Positions 10,128 through 20,818 of a DNA stretch of 64,000 nt are shown here, piece by piece; the stretch's first letter is position 1, and each line of letters opens with the position of its first letter. Both the position numbers and the translations under genes were made by a program. The notes under the pieces were generated by a model. It did no database searches. It had not been told where the DNA came from and saw only the letters and a list, made by a program, of their open reading frames with translations. The DNA is from Ryuthela nishihirai (taxonomy: Eukaryota; Arthropoda; Arachnida; Araneae; Heptathelidae), in assembly GCA_038380435.1 (NCBI GenBank), contig JAWZYU010000007.1, forward strand, positions 87,620,334 through 87,684,333. Direction: 5' to 3'.

Positions 10128-10865
10128 TCAAGGCATAGGTCGTGACTCCCTTGAGAGTTTGGAAGTGAATCATGGCTCCCTTGAGAGTTTGGACGTAGAT
10201 CGTGGCTTCCTTGAGAGTTTGGAAGTGGGTCATTGCTCCCTTGAGAATTTGGAAGTGGGTCGTGGCTCCCTTGAGAGTTTGGAAGTGGATCGTGGCTGCC
10301 TTGAGAGTTTGGAAGTGAATCATGGCTCCCTTGAGAGTTTAGAAGTGGATCGTGGCTCCCTTGATAGTTTGGAAGTAGATCGTGGCTTCCTTGAGAGTTT
10401 GAAAGTGGGTCATTGCTCCCTTGAGAATTTGGAAGTGGATCGTGGCTCCCTTGAGAGTTTGGAAGTGGATCGTGGCTGCCTTGAGAGTTTGGAAGTGCAT
10501 CGTGGCTCCCTTGAGAATTTGGAAATGAGTCGTGGCTCCCTTGAGAATTTGGAAGTGAGTCGTGGCTGCCTTGAAAGTTTGGAAGTGGGTCGTGGCTCCC
10601 TTGAGAGTTTGGAAGTGGGTCATTGCTCCCTTGAGAATTTGGAAGTGGATCGTGGCTCCCTTGAGAGTTTGGAAGTGGATCGTGGCTGCCTTGAGAGTTT
10701 GGAAGTGGATCGTGGCTGCCTTGAGAGTTTGGAAGTGGATCGTGGCTCCCTTGAGAATTTGGAAGTGAGTCGTGGCTCCCTTGAGAATTTGGAAGTGAGT
10801 CGTGGCTGCCTTGAAAGTTTGGAAGTGGGTCGTTGCTCCCTTGAGAGTTTGGAAGTGGATCGAAA
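10128..10865. repeat. 30-bp minisatellite, about 24 units
   Basis: Seen: tandem 30-bp unit of form cttgagagtttggaagtgga plus tcgtggctcc. The period is a multiple of three, so several frames stay open. Plus 10159-10884 reads as a 10-residue repeat ([10 protein letters not shown]), and another plus frame as [10 protein letters not shown]. The minus strand reads [10 protein letters not shown]. Unit variants form a higher-order pattern: the 'cattgctccc' variant recurs at 10231, 10411 and 10621. I treat the frames as by-products of periodicity. No domain, signal peptide or clear gene context supports a protein. Confidence 0.95.
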
Positions 10866-11049
10866 GTTCTGTACTATATTTTAAATAATTAAATATTGTC
10901 TCATGAATGAAATAAACATCCAACTGGTGAATGTTGATTGACTGTCCTGGACCTACCTAGCTGTAGGGACCACTCCGAGAATAATCCACCACCTTCGGCC
11001 TCCCTTCCTTAATTTACTAGAACTTTCTGATGCTGCATCATATACTATT
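10866..11049. other. No feature recognised
   Basis: Short spacer after the minisatellite. An aataaa motif lies near 10909, with no gene to attach it to. Confidence 0.5.
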
Positions 11050-11057
11050 CTTCAGAT

Positions 11058-11743
11058 CAGTGGTTCTCAACCTTTTATGCTTCACGTATCCCTTGGAAAT
11101 TTGTATGTTACTGGAGTATCCCTTGTATAGATAGATAAAACTATAGTTATGGTATAACAATGGGAATAAAACATGCATATATATATATACACACATTAAA
11201 TTTTGGATTCATAAATTACATATATCGATAAGCACAAAAAATGACATAAACAATTTAACAAATCTTATAAAATTATAAACATTTTACTGGGTAATCAGTG
11301 AAATGGTTGCGCTTGTTTACGCTTGCACAGTTCATCAATTGTTGGGGTTATTTTGCTAAGGTAGAGCCACAAGTCATCTTCAACATCCAGCCTATATTTA
11401 TTTTTTAAAACAGTTAAAGATGAAAAACAAGTTTCACATAAATAAGTTTTTGTGAAAAGTAACAAATATTTGAGTGCAATTCTTGACAAAGTCGGATATT
11501 CTTTCTCCACTCCAATCCAAAAACTAATCAATGCCTGTTCGGTTCGGCTCTCAGGTAGTGAAGGGAGGATTGACAAATGTGTACAGACATGAACTACAGC
11601 ACCGCGCTTCGTCACTCAGTTCTCAGAAATTAATCAGTAGCAGTGTTCCAACTTAGCGACTTTGCTACTAGATATAGCGACTTTTGAGCTCTCACGGCGT
11701 ACCCCAAAATATTTTACCGCGTACCCCACGTTGAGAACCCCTA
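11058..11743 (-). mobile_element. Short hAT element with transposase C-terminus
   Basis: Seen: the left end cagtggttctcaacc and the right end gttgagaacccct form short hAT-type inverted repeats. The interior ends match the 198-bp element at 19797-19994 in opposite orientation (shared blocks at the gtaccccacgttgagaa end and 'gcgacttttgagctctcacg'). It encodes the last part of a transposase on the minus strand. At 686 bp it is an internally deleted copy. Flanking 8-mers cttcagat and ctctagag agree only partly, so the duplication has decayed or the boundary is off. Confidence 0.75.
11295..11615 (-). pseudogene. hAT transposase C-terminal dimerisation region
   Basis: Seen: 106 codons containing FWIGVEKEYPTLSRIALKYL, then LLLFTKTYLCETCFSSLTVL and KNKYRLDVEDDLWLYLSKI, ending in a Gln/His tail before the stop. 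Known: this order (W-x-x-x-x-x-YP-L-x-x-A, then TxLCExxFSxL) is the hAT C-terminal dimerisation domain as in ZBED/Charlie-like transposases. The BED finger and catalytic core are absent, so it cannot act alone. The ATG at 11615 is probably not a native start. Confidence 0.85.
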
Positions 11744-11914
11744 CTCTAGAGCATTCTGTTGTCAGAATATTCTTTTCTGAATTCAGGTTACTTTCGTCAG
11801 TGGTAAAGGGATGTGTGGGACAAATACATTCAATAGTAAAAGGGGGCTGTGAAAAAAAAGTCCGTCAACTGTAGGGCGATTGGGAAAAAAAGTTTGAGAA
11901 CCGTTGCTCTTCAA
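11744..11914. mobile_element. Possible second hAT terminus
   Basis: Seen: the stretch ends aagtttgagaaccgttg, similar to hAT ends at 11058 and 19980. It may be the end of another hAT copy into which, or next to which, the 11058 element inserted. Its left boundary is unknown. Confidence 0.4.
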
Positions 11915-11990
11915 AACCTGTCCTTTGAGTCGAGTAATTTGAGCCGAGTCCTTTGAGTAAATAAATCCTAAAGAAAAGGACTGAAAAATA

Positions 11991-12322
11991 GGGTTGTTTT
12001 ACTTCTTAACGGAACTTTTGTGCACAGAATCATCAGATCGCAAAGATCAGCGAAGTTTGGGAAAGAAGGATTTACTGGATTGCTGTTAGGAGACAGATAA
12101 ACGCCTTCCATCAATGCCATCCAGAGTATTACTTTCCTTTACATGGGGCAACGCCTTAACGTCCCATCGAAGGGTCGTCGGCCTTTCCAAGCCCATCGGT
12201 GTCACTTTTCTCGCCGAGGACACAATAGGAGTTAGAGGGAAAAACTTCTCAACTCAAGCTCAGCTAGGACACGAACTGGGAAATGTCGATTATGAGCCTT
12301 ACGCTGCCGACTGAGTCAATCT
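11991..12322 (-). mobile_element. SINE-A, old near-complete copy
   Basis: Seen: minus-strand match from gggttgttttacttct to the head (acgctgccgactgag), passing ccttaacgtcccatcgaagg and tttccaagcccatcggtgtc. Many substitutions and small deletions. Small frames overlapping it are not genes. Confidence 0.82.
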
Positions 12323-13300
12323 CCGTTCCCACTGAAAAATAGAAAACATCGTTGCGAAATAGATATTTAAGCTCTGAATTTGAAAGATGTGCTGCGACGA
12401 AATTGAATTTTCCTTTTTGAGTAAAGCGAGGTGAGAGAAAATGAGATTTTAAACGCTCTTTTGATGATGACAGATTAAAGGTGAAAAACAAGACGACGAA
12501 GACATGTTCGTTATTAAACTTGTCAGCTCCTTCGTGATTAAATGTTGCACTTTTCGAAGCAGCTAAAGTAGCATCGTATCGTCCCTAAGGTGAAAACAAT
12601 TAACTTGAATTTGTTTGGCGCATAAAGATCACTTTTTTTCATGCCCATCAACTTCTCATATTTAATAAAGAAGGGAGCAAATGCTCAATTACCAACTAGC
12701 CTCTTAATCAGGTATATCAAATGCCCGGATGTAAGAAAAAATAAGTGCAGAGAGTACCAAGGGGTGGACTAACCATAACGTTGTTGATTTTTTTTTTCTT
12801 CAGAACAAATTCTTGCCAAATTGTGCAACAATGCTTTTCCTTCCGTTTTAGTGGTAGTTTAAAAACTTTCAAAAAACAGTCGAAAAAGCTTAAACGAAAA
12901 CGGATAAGATAAAATATCGGTTAAGGCGAAATTAAAATTTGGCCCTTTCCAACAACAACATTTTTATATGTAAAACTATTTTTTTAACGCGAAACGGATA
13001 ATAGGAAAAAAAATCCATAACGCGAAAAGTTTCTATGGTCCAACGAATTAATTTTCATTGAAAGTTCCTCGGATAGCACGAAATTTATAAAATAATGACA
13101 GATGTAGTCCCAATCATTATTTGATAAATTTTAAACAGCTAACTAGTGTGTTTTATACTTGTCTTATATATCGCCATTGAGCTATGACCTCTGAACTACC
13201 GGACACCGTTCAAGATTTCCTCTACTTGGTGATAGAAACCCTCTACCCATAGTACACATTTTTCTATGTCTCATAAAGACAGGTCCTTCGCTACTCACAA
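12323..13300. other. No feature recognised
   Basis: AT-rich sequence with poly-A and poly-T runs and no convincing frame, repeat or RNA. Confidence 0.6.
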
Positions 13301-13309
13301 ACAGATGAC

Positions 13310-13395
13310 CAGTATGTCGCAAAGATCGCAAGTATATCACGTGGATTCGTATCCCATCCGGCTCAAGACAAGTTTTCTTCTAAATCTGATATTGA
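13310..13395 (+). mobile_element. SINE-C fragment
   Basis: Seen: B-box-like ggattcgtatcccatccggc followed by a ttcttctaaatctgatatt tail, matching the tail at 21470-21490. The A-box part is poorly preserved. Confidence 0.45.
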
Positions 13396-13611
13396 CGATA
13401 AACTAAGACTTTCCTGATAGTTGAACATAAACTTGATGGATTTCTTTAATTTATTCCGAATATACTTTTATTTCAATAAATGGTTTAATGAAAGAATTAT
13501 GTAGATTTTGATTAATTTTCGAAATAAATATTTAACCTGCAACTTTTGCTGTTAAATATTTCGGTTTCCGTAACTCTTTAAATAAGGAGAGAATATTAAT
13601 AAAATTCCAAA

Positions 13612-14004
13612 GGGTTGGGTTGTTTTACCTCTGAGCTGCACTTTTTTGCGCACAATGGGCTAAATGGCCAGGTCACAAGGACCCCGAAGGCTCAGAGAAG
13701 GTTGGAGGAGGGGACCCTCAGGAACAGCTGTTGGGAGACAGTTGGTAGCTTCCGGTCAAGGCCATCCAGCGTGTTCTTTAACATATACAGGGTATGGCTC
13801 TCCCGCACACGGAGTCAGGGTTTAACGTTCCATCCGACGGACGACGACCTTTCCAAGCCCTTAGGTATCCCCTACTGATCGTGGGCAGGGGGGGAATGTT
13901 GCGGAAATAAATCTCAACGCTCACCCAGCTGGGACTCGAACCTGGTAACTACAGTTTACGAGCCTTGTGAGCTACCGCCTGAGCCCCCCCCCCCCCCCCC
14001 GCCC
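13612..14004 (-). mobile_element. SINE-A, full length with duplication
   Basis: Seen: complete minus-strand copy. The head carries a run of about 19 C, the expanded G-run of the head. The direct repeat aattccaaa(ggg) flanks it, at 13603 on the left and 14005 on the right. Open frames inside are shadows. Confidence 0.94.
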
Positions 14005-14295
14005 AATTCCAAAGGGAACTGAGACTTGATTTTGAGGTATAATTTACTTTCTGTATCTTTCCATCGATTTTGAATTCATATTAACATAATATGGGAATTC
14101 CCATTTTATTTTCCTGTTTTTTTGCGTCAAAGATAGGTTTTCCCAAACTTTTCTTTTGGTTGTTCCTGAAAAAAGAATAGCAATCTCCTAAGCACTTAGA
14201 CCCTGAAAAATCCAGAATGGTAACGTAGATACACTAAATAGGGAAAAAATATATATTAATGCAACTTCATTGAAATAATAAGCTGAAAAAAAAAG
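14005..14295. other. No feature recognised
   Basis: AT-rich spacer between a SINE-A and a SINE-C-like sequence. Confidence 0.5.
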
Positions 14296-14385
14296 ATTTT
14301 TTGACGTGAGAGGGATTCGAACCCACATCTCTCAGTAACATGCCAGGTATGCTAACCACTACATCATCAACCGCTAACGTTTCAT
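14296..14385 (-). mobile_element. SINE-C / tRNA-like sequence
   Basis: Seen: on the minus strand, an A-box-like tagtggttagcat, an anticodon-arm-like CCTGG-catgtta-CTGAG and a good B box gggttcgaatccc. The 5' and 3' acceptor strands do not pair, so a functional tRNA is unlikely. It shares the catgtta core with the other SINE-C sequences. A tRNA pseudogene is the alternative. Confidence 0.5.
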
Positions 14386-14849
14386 CTTCAGCTTAGTCGT
14401 TCGATGAGTGAATAGATCTATGAAATAAAAATAACTTCTTTTTGCTTTAAGGAAGGGTTTTTCCGAACTATATTCTCCATTACAGTGCTTGATATTCATC
14501 ATATTTGTTCATTTTATCCACCAACGTCACATGATTAATGTATGAAAGTTAGAAACTATAAATATCTGAAAGTTATTTTGTCTACTTATCCTATACTCTA
14601 TTACATCATTCTTCAAAACACTATTTAACACCGTATTACATGAAATGAATTATAACGAAATAAACAAAGGGGCTAATATATATTTCGATTGACATTTTCA
14701 CTGAGATCTATCTATATTGCCAAACTGGTCGGTTTGTTGGATACGGTCCTCAGCTAACAGATGGCAGTGCACAAATGCTGTAAATAGACTGAGCGCAGGT
14801 AACAAAATGGTTCCTGTCGACGCGCTAGATTCAGCTGATATGCGCGTCA
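14386..14849. other. No feature recognised
   Basis: AT-rich spacer with no supported frame. Confidence 0.5.
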
Positions 14850-15215
14850 CGCCCCCCCCCCCCTAGGCTCGTAATCTGTAGTTCCCAGGTTCGAGTCCCA
14901 GATGGGTCAGAGTTGAGATTTATCTCCGCAAAATTCCCCGCCCTGCCCACGGTCAGTAGGGGACACCGATGGGCTTGGAAAAGCCGCCGTCCGTCGGATG
15001 GGACGTTAAGCCGTGGCCCCGTGTGTGGGAGAGCCATACCCTGTGCACGTTAAAGAACACGCTGGATGGCCTTGACGGGAGACTACCATCTGTCTCCCAA
15101 CAGCTGTTCCAGTGGGTGCCCTCCCTCAACCTTCTCTGAGCCTTCGGGGTCCATGTGACCTGGCCATTTAGCCCATGGTGGGCAAAAAAGTGCCGCTAAG
15201 AGGTAAAACAACCCA
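14850..15215 (+). mobile_element. SINE-A lacking its A box
   Basis: Seen: plus-strand copy that begins with a run of C and then taggctcgtaatctg, so the first part of the head (A box) is missing. The B box and body are intact, and it ends ggtaaaacaacccaacaac. It is close to the young copies. Confidence 0.92.
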
Positions 15216-15590
15216 ACAACAACTCAAAACCCCCTTAAGAATAAGGAAAGCGCCGAAAAAACAAACGTTAGTTTTATTTTATGTTATTTTACTGAAAAAT
15301 GTAGGTAAAATTATAAAATACTAATGAAATATAATATGAAGATTTTATGTATATTGGTTCGAATGAAAATATGATTTTTATTAGAGAAACTATTTATATA
15401 AAGAAGAATATATTTAAAAAAATGTAATGCTTTAAAATTATGAATCTAAGACATACAGATTATGTATATTTCATTGTAATTTCAGTTCTAAGGTAAAAAC
15501 ATGTAAATGTAATGTTACTGCATATTCTGAGAAAAAATCTATCTAATGTAATTTAAAAGCGCCGTATTAGCGAAGCGCCTTAAAGCGAGC
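15216..15590. other. No feature recognised
   Basis: AT-rich spacer without a supported frame. Confidence 0.5.
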
Positions 15591-15718
15591 TACAGTCGCT
15601 CAAAAAAATATCCGAACACTATGGTTGATTGCAGAATTCAGAAAAATTCGTTGCCAGATATTTTTTTCTGAATTCCGCAATCAACCCTAGTGTTCGGATA
15701 TTTTTTTGAACGACTGTA
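15591..15718. mobile_element. MITE-1, short copy
   Basis: Seen: same ends as 5940 (tacagtcgctcaaaaaaata and its reverse complement). The arms fold almost completely, but the middle is about 90 bp shorter than in the first copy. TA lies at both ends. Confidence 0.92.
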
Positions 15719-16569
15719 CCGCCATGAATATGCAAATGTGTTATTTGTATTGAGGAAATAAATTTACCTACTTTCTTACTTTTTCGACTCCATTCCGGCT
15801 ATTAAAAATAATCTGAAGATCCTTGGCTCCCTATCCGTTATTTTACCTATATCCGGTCCTATTTCTCTCAAAGTTTTCCATTATCTAAAGAATGCCTAAC
15901 AGTGACATTAATTGTAATCAAAAAGGTACAATTTCCTTCCCACTTCTAATGTTCAGTCGTTACAACTTACGATGTGGCAGAAACAACGTAATGTTGACTT
16001 CCTTGAAGCAATTTCTTCTAGGGAGAAACAGAAATCTCCGAATCTATTGACAACGTAGACTTGCTCTCCGCGGCGACAATTCGGAGAGCTTCGGTTACGG
16101 AACTCCGCTGGCAGGTCACGTTCTCGTCTCTCACGCGGGACCAATTTCCACCGAATCAAATGGCACAAAACAATTTAATAATCCTTCTAACAATAACGTA
16201 TTGGAATCATTGTGTCCAGAAACTGCTGTTGTCGTCGTGGAAACAAAAGTCGATGTTCTGCCGAAAAATTCCCGCTGTTTCAGAGACGATTTATTCTTTG
16301 TCCGTCGGATCGATCATTTTAGATCGTTGAATCACATCATTCAATTCGAATAATTCAGATTGTCACCTTTCTTCTCATTGAAGAAACAATTTGAGCATCG
16401 TTTTCAGTTGGCTCGTTTTAGGTTTCTATTTTTTTTAAATCTGCGCCAATTATACTGGAATGCATGCAATAAACAAGAACTTAAGAAAAGGAACACGCTT
16501 TTCCATGCCGCGCATTATGATTTCTTGTTAGTAGTAAAGTCTATCGCATTTTCTCATTTCCAACCTTAT
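15719..16569. other. Unassigned sequence, less AT-rich
   Basis: A somewhat less AT-rich part at 15950-16330 has overlapping frames on both strands (minus 15953-16168, plus 16061-16330). I recognise no domain in either. An unrecognised exon or element fragment cannot be excluded, but nothing supports a gene. Confidence 0.35.
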
Positions 16570-16720
16570 GTAAAGTCGAGTTTACCTAACTAGAAGTTTC
16601 ACACAGAGTTTACCTAAGTAGAGGCGTAGGTAAAGTCCAGTTACGTAAATAGAAGTTTGCGTAACATCGAGTTTACTTAAGTCGAGGTTTACGTAATCCA
16701 GTTTATGTAAGTCGGAGAAT
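16570..16720. repeat. Small degenerate tandem repeat
   Basis: Seen: repeated phrases of the form 'gtaaagtcgagtttacctaa-tagaagttt' about 35-50 bp apart, four to five times, with variation. It contains no frame. Confidence 0.6.
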
Positions 16721-16815
16721 GATTGCACATAAAAGTTGCTAAACTTTTTTCAAATTGTAGTGCTAAACACACAAGACATGTCTGCGCAAAATGTGAAATG
16801 TTTGGTCGTTTATTA

Positions 16816-16896
16816 TACACGGTCGTATCAGAATAATGTGACCACCTACCATAGTATATGTATGGCAGGTTATCATATTATTCTTATACGACTGTA
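16816..16896. mobile_element. Tiny foldback element
   Basis: Seen: ends tacacggtcgtatcagaata and (reverse complement of the right end) tacagtcgtataagaataat form an imperfect inverted repeat around a short loop near atatgtatgg. TA at both ends suits a very short Tc1/mariner-type MITE. Its ends differ from MITE-1. Confidence 0.6.
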
Positions 16897-17095
16897 TTTG
16901 GGTGGTAAGGACACCTCAAAGACGTCTAAACATTCAGGATCGAAATGCAGAAATGCAAAAGTTTGATACTTTTAAGGAGACTTGCAGTAAAAAGCCCAAT
17001 ATGTACTTCATAGTGAGCATGATGGGAGTCTCTTGAATAAGGAGCCATTACTATAATCCACCATTTGGGGAATGAAGTCTTTTTCCGTGGTAGTT

Positions 17096-17432
17096 ACGGG
17101 TGGCTCTGTCGATAGTAAGCCATACTCCTAATCTGCAGTTCTCAGGTTGGAGTCTCAACTCTCCTTTGGGATTCATCTCCGCTACCCCCATTCTGACCTC
17201 GACCAGAAAGAGAACACTGATGAGCTTGTAAAGGTCACCGTCCGTCTGATGAGATCTTAAGCCATGGCCCATTGTGCGGTAGAGACATACCCCATGCACG
17301 TTGAGAAACACACTGGATATCTATCTATCTCCCAACGTTGTCCAGTGGATCTTTTTCACAATCTTCTCTAAACCTCTGGAGCCTTGTGACCTGGCCATTT
17401 AGTCCATGTCTTTCAAAACGTGCAGCAACGAA
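17096..17432 (+). mobile_element. SINE-A, old copy
   Basis: Seen: diverged plus-strand copy with a recognisable A box (gggtggctctgtcga), B-box area (aggttggagtctc) and body (cttaagccatggcc, gtgacctggccatttag). Frames overlapping it are not genes. Confidence 0.82.
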
Positions 17433-18769
17433 CCCAAGTGTGGCAGTTGTTATCCTTCTTGCAAGGCGCAAACGAAATAGAAATATCTCTGCAGTATCCG
17501 ACCTCGAGCAAGCTTAGGGATCTTATCTCGATAATAAGCTTAGAGATAATCTTCCAAAGACAAGTGAAATGTTTACATTCCTAAATATTCTATCAATCCA
17601 AAATCTCTTTAAATATGGTATTATTCTCTACAACGTTTTTAATGACACTTTTTTAAAAGTACAAATTACCCATGATAAGAATACCAGACTTTTGACCATT
17701 AATTATTTTCGCATCCCCAATTTTGTTAATATTACGTTTAAAATCTTAAGTAGTACAAAGTGCCCGAGATCTTTAACCAGTTAGCAAGAGTAATTATGTA
17801 TCTAAATAATTTTAGTGACATTACGTTAAACGTTAAAAACTTTTATAGAATATCTGTTAATCAATAATCCTGACAAATCCTGAATTTATATAATATCTGT
17901 GTTTATTTTTGTGTTACCATATTCAGTTATATTCCCGCATAATCTCATTATGAAATAATTTGAATTGTTCGATTTTGATATAAGTGATACTGTCATAATA
18001 TTTTATAAATAAACTGCTGTCGTAACATTTTATGTATGGAGAATAATGCACATCCATACTTCCTGCTGCTAAGCTATTAGCTTTGAGGGCAAAATGTAAA
18101 AAAACTCTCTATCTGTGGTTTGGTTGTTTCTTTGGGGTTTTATGGCGCAAGATCAACTAAGGCTATGTTGTGTCCTTGGATTCTGTGAAGTGATGATGAT
18201 GAATAAATATGTATATTAAGAAAATCTCAGAACAGAAGAGAAACGCAGCATCTGCCTCAGATATTTTTCCAACCTAAAACAACAATTTTTGTTTTGCCTA
18301 TAAAAACAAATTTATTGTTTTCTCATTTCACTTAGATAAAAATGCAAGGTAAATCGTAAACTACAAATAGGAATTAAAAGTTTTAAACTATCACTTGTTA
18401 TAAAAAATTTTACTGAAAATTTCAAGATGCAATATTCCTTTCTTAATCCGAGAAAAAGACTCTTTCGAGCATTTATGTTTAGTAAAACCACTTAACAGAC
18501 ATTTGACTTTGTATTTATGTTGCACACAGACACTTTTCATTATCATATTAGCATTTGATACGTCAAAGTTGACGGTAATAAAAATCTTCTCCATTTGCAG
18601 AAATTAATACTGACTGTTGAAATGATTTTTGTCTTTTTAATGGTTTTCGATATAATTTATTAAATACTGGAATCCCCGGACTCAAGGTCACCTATATCGT
18701 TTTCAAAATTCAAACCTCTACCTACAAACTTGAGTTCAGTGAAAAAACACTTTTATTTTGCATTCTTTC
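17433..18769. other. No gene recognised
   Basis: AT-rich sequence. The stretch at 18120-18210 (ggttttatggcgcaagatca, followed by a gatgatgatga run) looks like a dispersed-repeat 3' end, but I could not assign a family. Short frames at 17569 and 18391 have no recognisable content. Confidence 0.5.
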
Positions 18770-19080
18770 ATACCTTCGTCCCGATTCTTAATTTAATAGT
18801 GTTGGACATCTCATAAATTTTCAGATACTTCAGCATCTGGTCCCGAATTTCACATATGGGTTGCTGCCATACCACCACATAATGACACAAAATCCAATTC
18901 CATGCCCATAATAGAATCCGATTTGCTAGTTTAACTACCTTTCTCTCTATTCTTAATTTTTTTTCCCTTTGATTTTCAATTGAACTGTTTTGGACAATTC
19001 ATAATTTTCGTTATACTTGATTGGTTAGTCTCAAATTACACGTATGGGTTTTCCCTGTGTTGATCCAGCCACATATTTGG
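18770..19080. repeat. Degenerate tandem pair, 188-bp period
   Basis: Seen: the block at 18802 (ttggacatctcataaatttt ... cacatatgggtt) recurs at 18990 (ttggacaattcataattttc ... cacgtatgggtt). Each is preceded by a similar 'cgattcttaattt' phrase. Diverged and non-coding. Confidence 0.7.
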
Positions 19081-19138
19081 GAAACCATTGTTTTCGGCCC
19101 AAATTGCTGAATTCAAATCAGAAACTGTGAGCTATAAA

Positions 19139-19315
19139 ACAGTGATCGCCAAACGGTTCTCTCATGGCACACTAGTTTGCCTTGAGACTGTGTCAAATGT
19201 GTCGCAGCATTCAGATGAAAAAATCTAAAAATGAGCTCAAAAGTATTAAATATTCTGAAATGCAAATTAAATGGCCACGAATAATGTAAATACATAAAGC
19301 AGGAATCGCTACATC
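19139..19315. mobile_element. Possible hAT-type fragment
   Basis: Seen: begins cagtgatcgccaaacggttc and ends near aggaatcgcta, loosely resembling hAT termini. I see no 8-bp duplication and the ends match poorly, so this is tentative. Confidence 0.3.
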
Positions 19316-19788
19316 ACATATTATTGCTTTTATTCTTAAACGATACTATTTTGATAAACATTGTGAATTTTAGAAGCATTTATATATTTATTTAGTTACT
19401 CAATGTACTCACAACAAATCAATGATCCAATAACAGTGGATACACACAAAGATAATCATTCAAAATTAGTACATATGCTGCACACTGATTAGCATCATTC
19501 TGCAACTGGTGTGCAGGGTACGATTCCCAAGCCACGTTCGTAACCATTTTTTATCAGCCCTATTTACCCGTCATCATTTTCATGGTTGATCGAGTCACGT
19601 GGTCCTCCGAAAAATATCAAGTGCAGCTTCAGAATTAGTTGTCGACGACAACATAAAATACCTTGTTGTTGTCCTTACTAAAGCATAATGGTGAAAGTGA
19701 AAAGAATTGGAAACACAGGAGAATTATATAATGGGAAAATAAAATGGATGTTGTGCGATGAAGATAGAGCCAAGAATTCCCCCTCTCG
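19316..19788. other. No feature recognised
   Basis: AT-rich. A B-box-like gtacgattcccaa occurs near 19518 without a supporting A box, perhaps a SINE-C relic. Confidence 0.4.
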
Positions 19789-19796
19789 CTGTAACT

Positions 19797-19994
19797 TATG
19801 GATTCTCAACTTGGTGTACGCGGTAAAGTTTTAGGGTTACGTCGTGAGAGCTCAAAAGTCGCTAGATATAATAACAAAGTAAAAATAACCACTGTTATAC
19901 TATAACTATAGTTTTATCTATCTATTCAAGGGGTACGCCAGTTGCATACATATTTCCAGGGGGTACGTGAAGCATGAAAGTTTGAGAACCACTG
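19797..19994. mobile_element. Non-autonomous hAT derivative (198 bp)
   Basis: Seen: ends tatggattctcaac and gagaaccactg. The perfect 8-bp repeat ctgtaact flanks it at 19789-19796 and 19995-20002, as known for hAT insertions. Both ends match the transposase-bearing element at 11058-11743 in opposite orientation, with the coding part missing. It is therefore an internal-deletion derivative of that family. Confidence 0.93.
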
Positions 19995-20002
19995 CTGTAA
20001 CT

Positions 20003-20453
20003 GAAGGAGGCAATTGGAAGGTCATATCAGTGCCACATTTTCGCAAAACAACTTCTTCCCAGTCCAGTTTATAAACACACCTACTCGCGCTGCTGAGCGT
20101 GAAGGAGACAGAACGGAACAGTCCCATTTGTTCACCCTCCTTTGTGTCAAGAACTTAACCCACCCAACATTAGGAAATTAATAGATTACACTCGAAACAG
20201 CAACATCGCCAAAAGTGTTAAGCCAAAAGAAGCAGCCTGGATATCTGAGAAGGAATTGGAGGTGTCTTCCACGGATTCATACCCCACGAAAGTAAATAGC
20301 TGGTAAGCGCCATTTGATTTTCTAAGGTCTCGCTCCCCTTGTCTGTAAATTACCTACACTTAAGTCACAGTACATTAGAACGTAATAGAATTTACGTATT
20401 ACATAGTAAGAACATATTTTTGTGTCAGTTTTCATACCAGAGTAAAGTCAATT
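20003..20453. other. No feature recognised
   Basis: Spacer between two hAT derivatives. Small frames on either strand show no recognisable domain. Confidence 0.5.
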
Positions 20454-20461
20454 CTTTACAG

Positions 20462-20810
20462 CAGGCATGTCAAAGGTACGGCCCGTGGTTCATGAACGGC
20501 CCCGGGGCATTTAGATGCGGCCCGCGACCTCAATTAATAATACTCGAATTTCATGAATAGTTTTTCTATACATTAAACACATAGGTATAGATTATAGAAA
20601 AGAAGCTGAAGAGATGTCAAGTATCTGGATCTTCGAAAAAATGCGCTGTTTTTTAACCGTTATGACTTAATGCCATTTTAATTTTGATGCATACTTTAAA
20701 TTTAAATAAAAGATTTTTTTATATAAAATTAGTGTTTAATTGAATCCCGGCCCGCTGATATACTTTGAAAGAAAAATTGACACTTCACAAGATTGAGTTT
20801 GACACCCTTG
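20462..20810. mobile_element. Second non-autonomous hAT family (349 bp)
   Basis: Seen: ends caggcatgtcaaaggtacgg and gagtttgacacccttg. Sub-terminal 'cggcccg' occurs near both ends (20478 and 20749). The flanking 8-mers ctttacag (20454-20461) and ctttacat (20811-20818) match at 7 of 8 positions. Known: a cagg..gtcaaa terminus with GGCCCG motifs and 8-bp duplications is typical of hAT/Charlie-like elements. No coding sequence remains. Confidence 0.88.
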
Positions 20811-20818
20811 CTTTACAT

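Noticed and set aside
10339..10923. 194-codon minus-strand frame of HFQTLKGAT repeats
   Set aside because: Produced by a 30-bp period divisible by three; other frames are equally open, so openness is no evidence of coding.
14296..14385. Functional tRNA gene on the minus strand
   Set aside because: B box and anticodon-like arm are present, but the acceptor strands do not pair and related decayed copies occur nearby.
18120..18210. LINE 3' end at the 'ggttttatggcgcaagatca' motif with a gatgatgatga run
   Set aside because: Suggestive of a dispersed-repeat tail, but no coding remnant or second copy in the window supports it.
19139..19315. A third hAT family with confident ends
   Set aside because: The termini pair poorly and no 8-bp duplication is present; kept only as a low-confidence feature.
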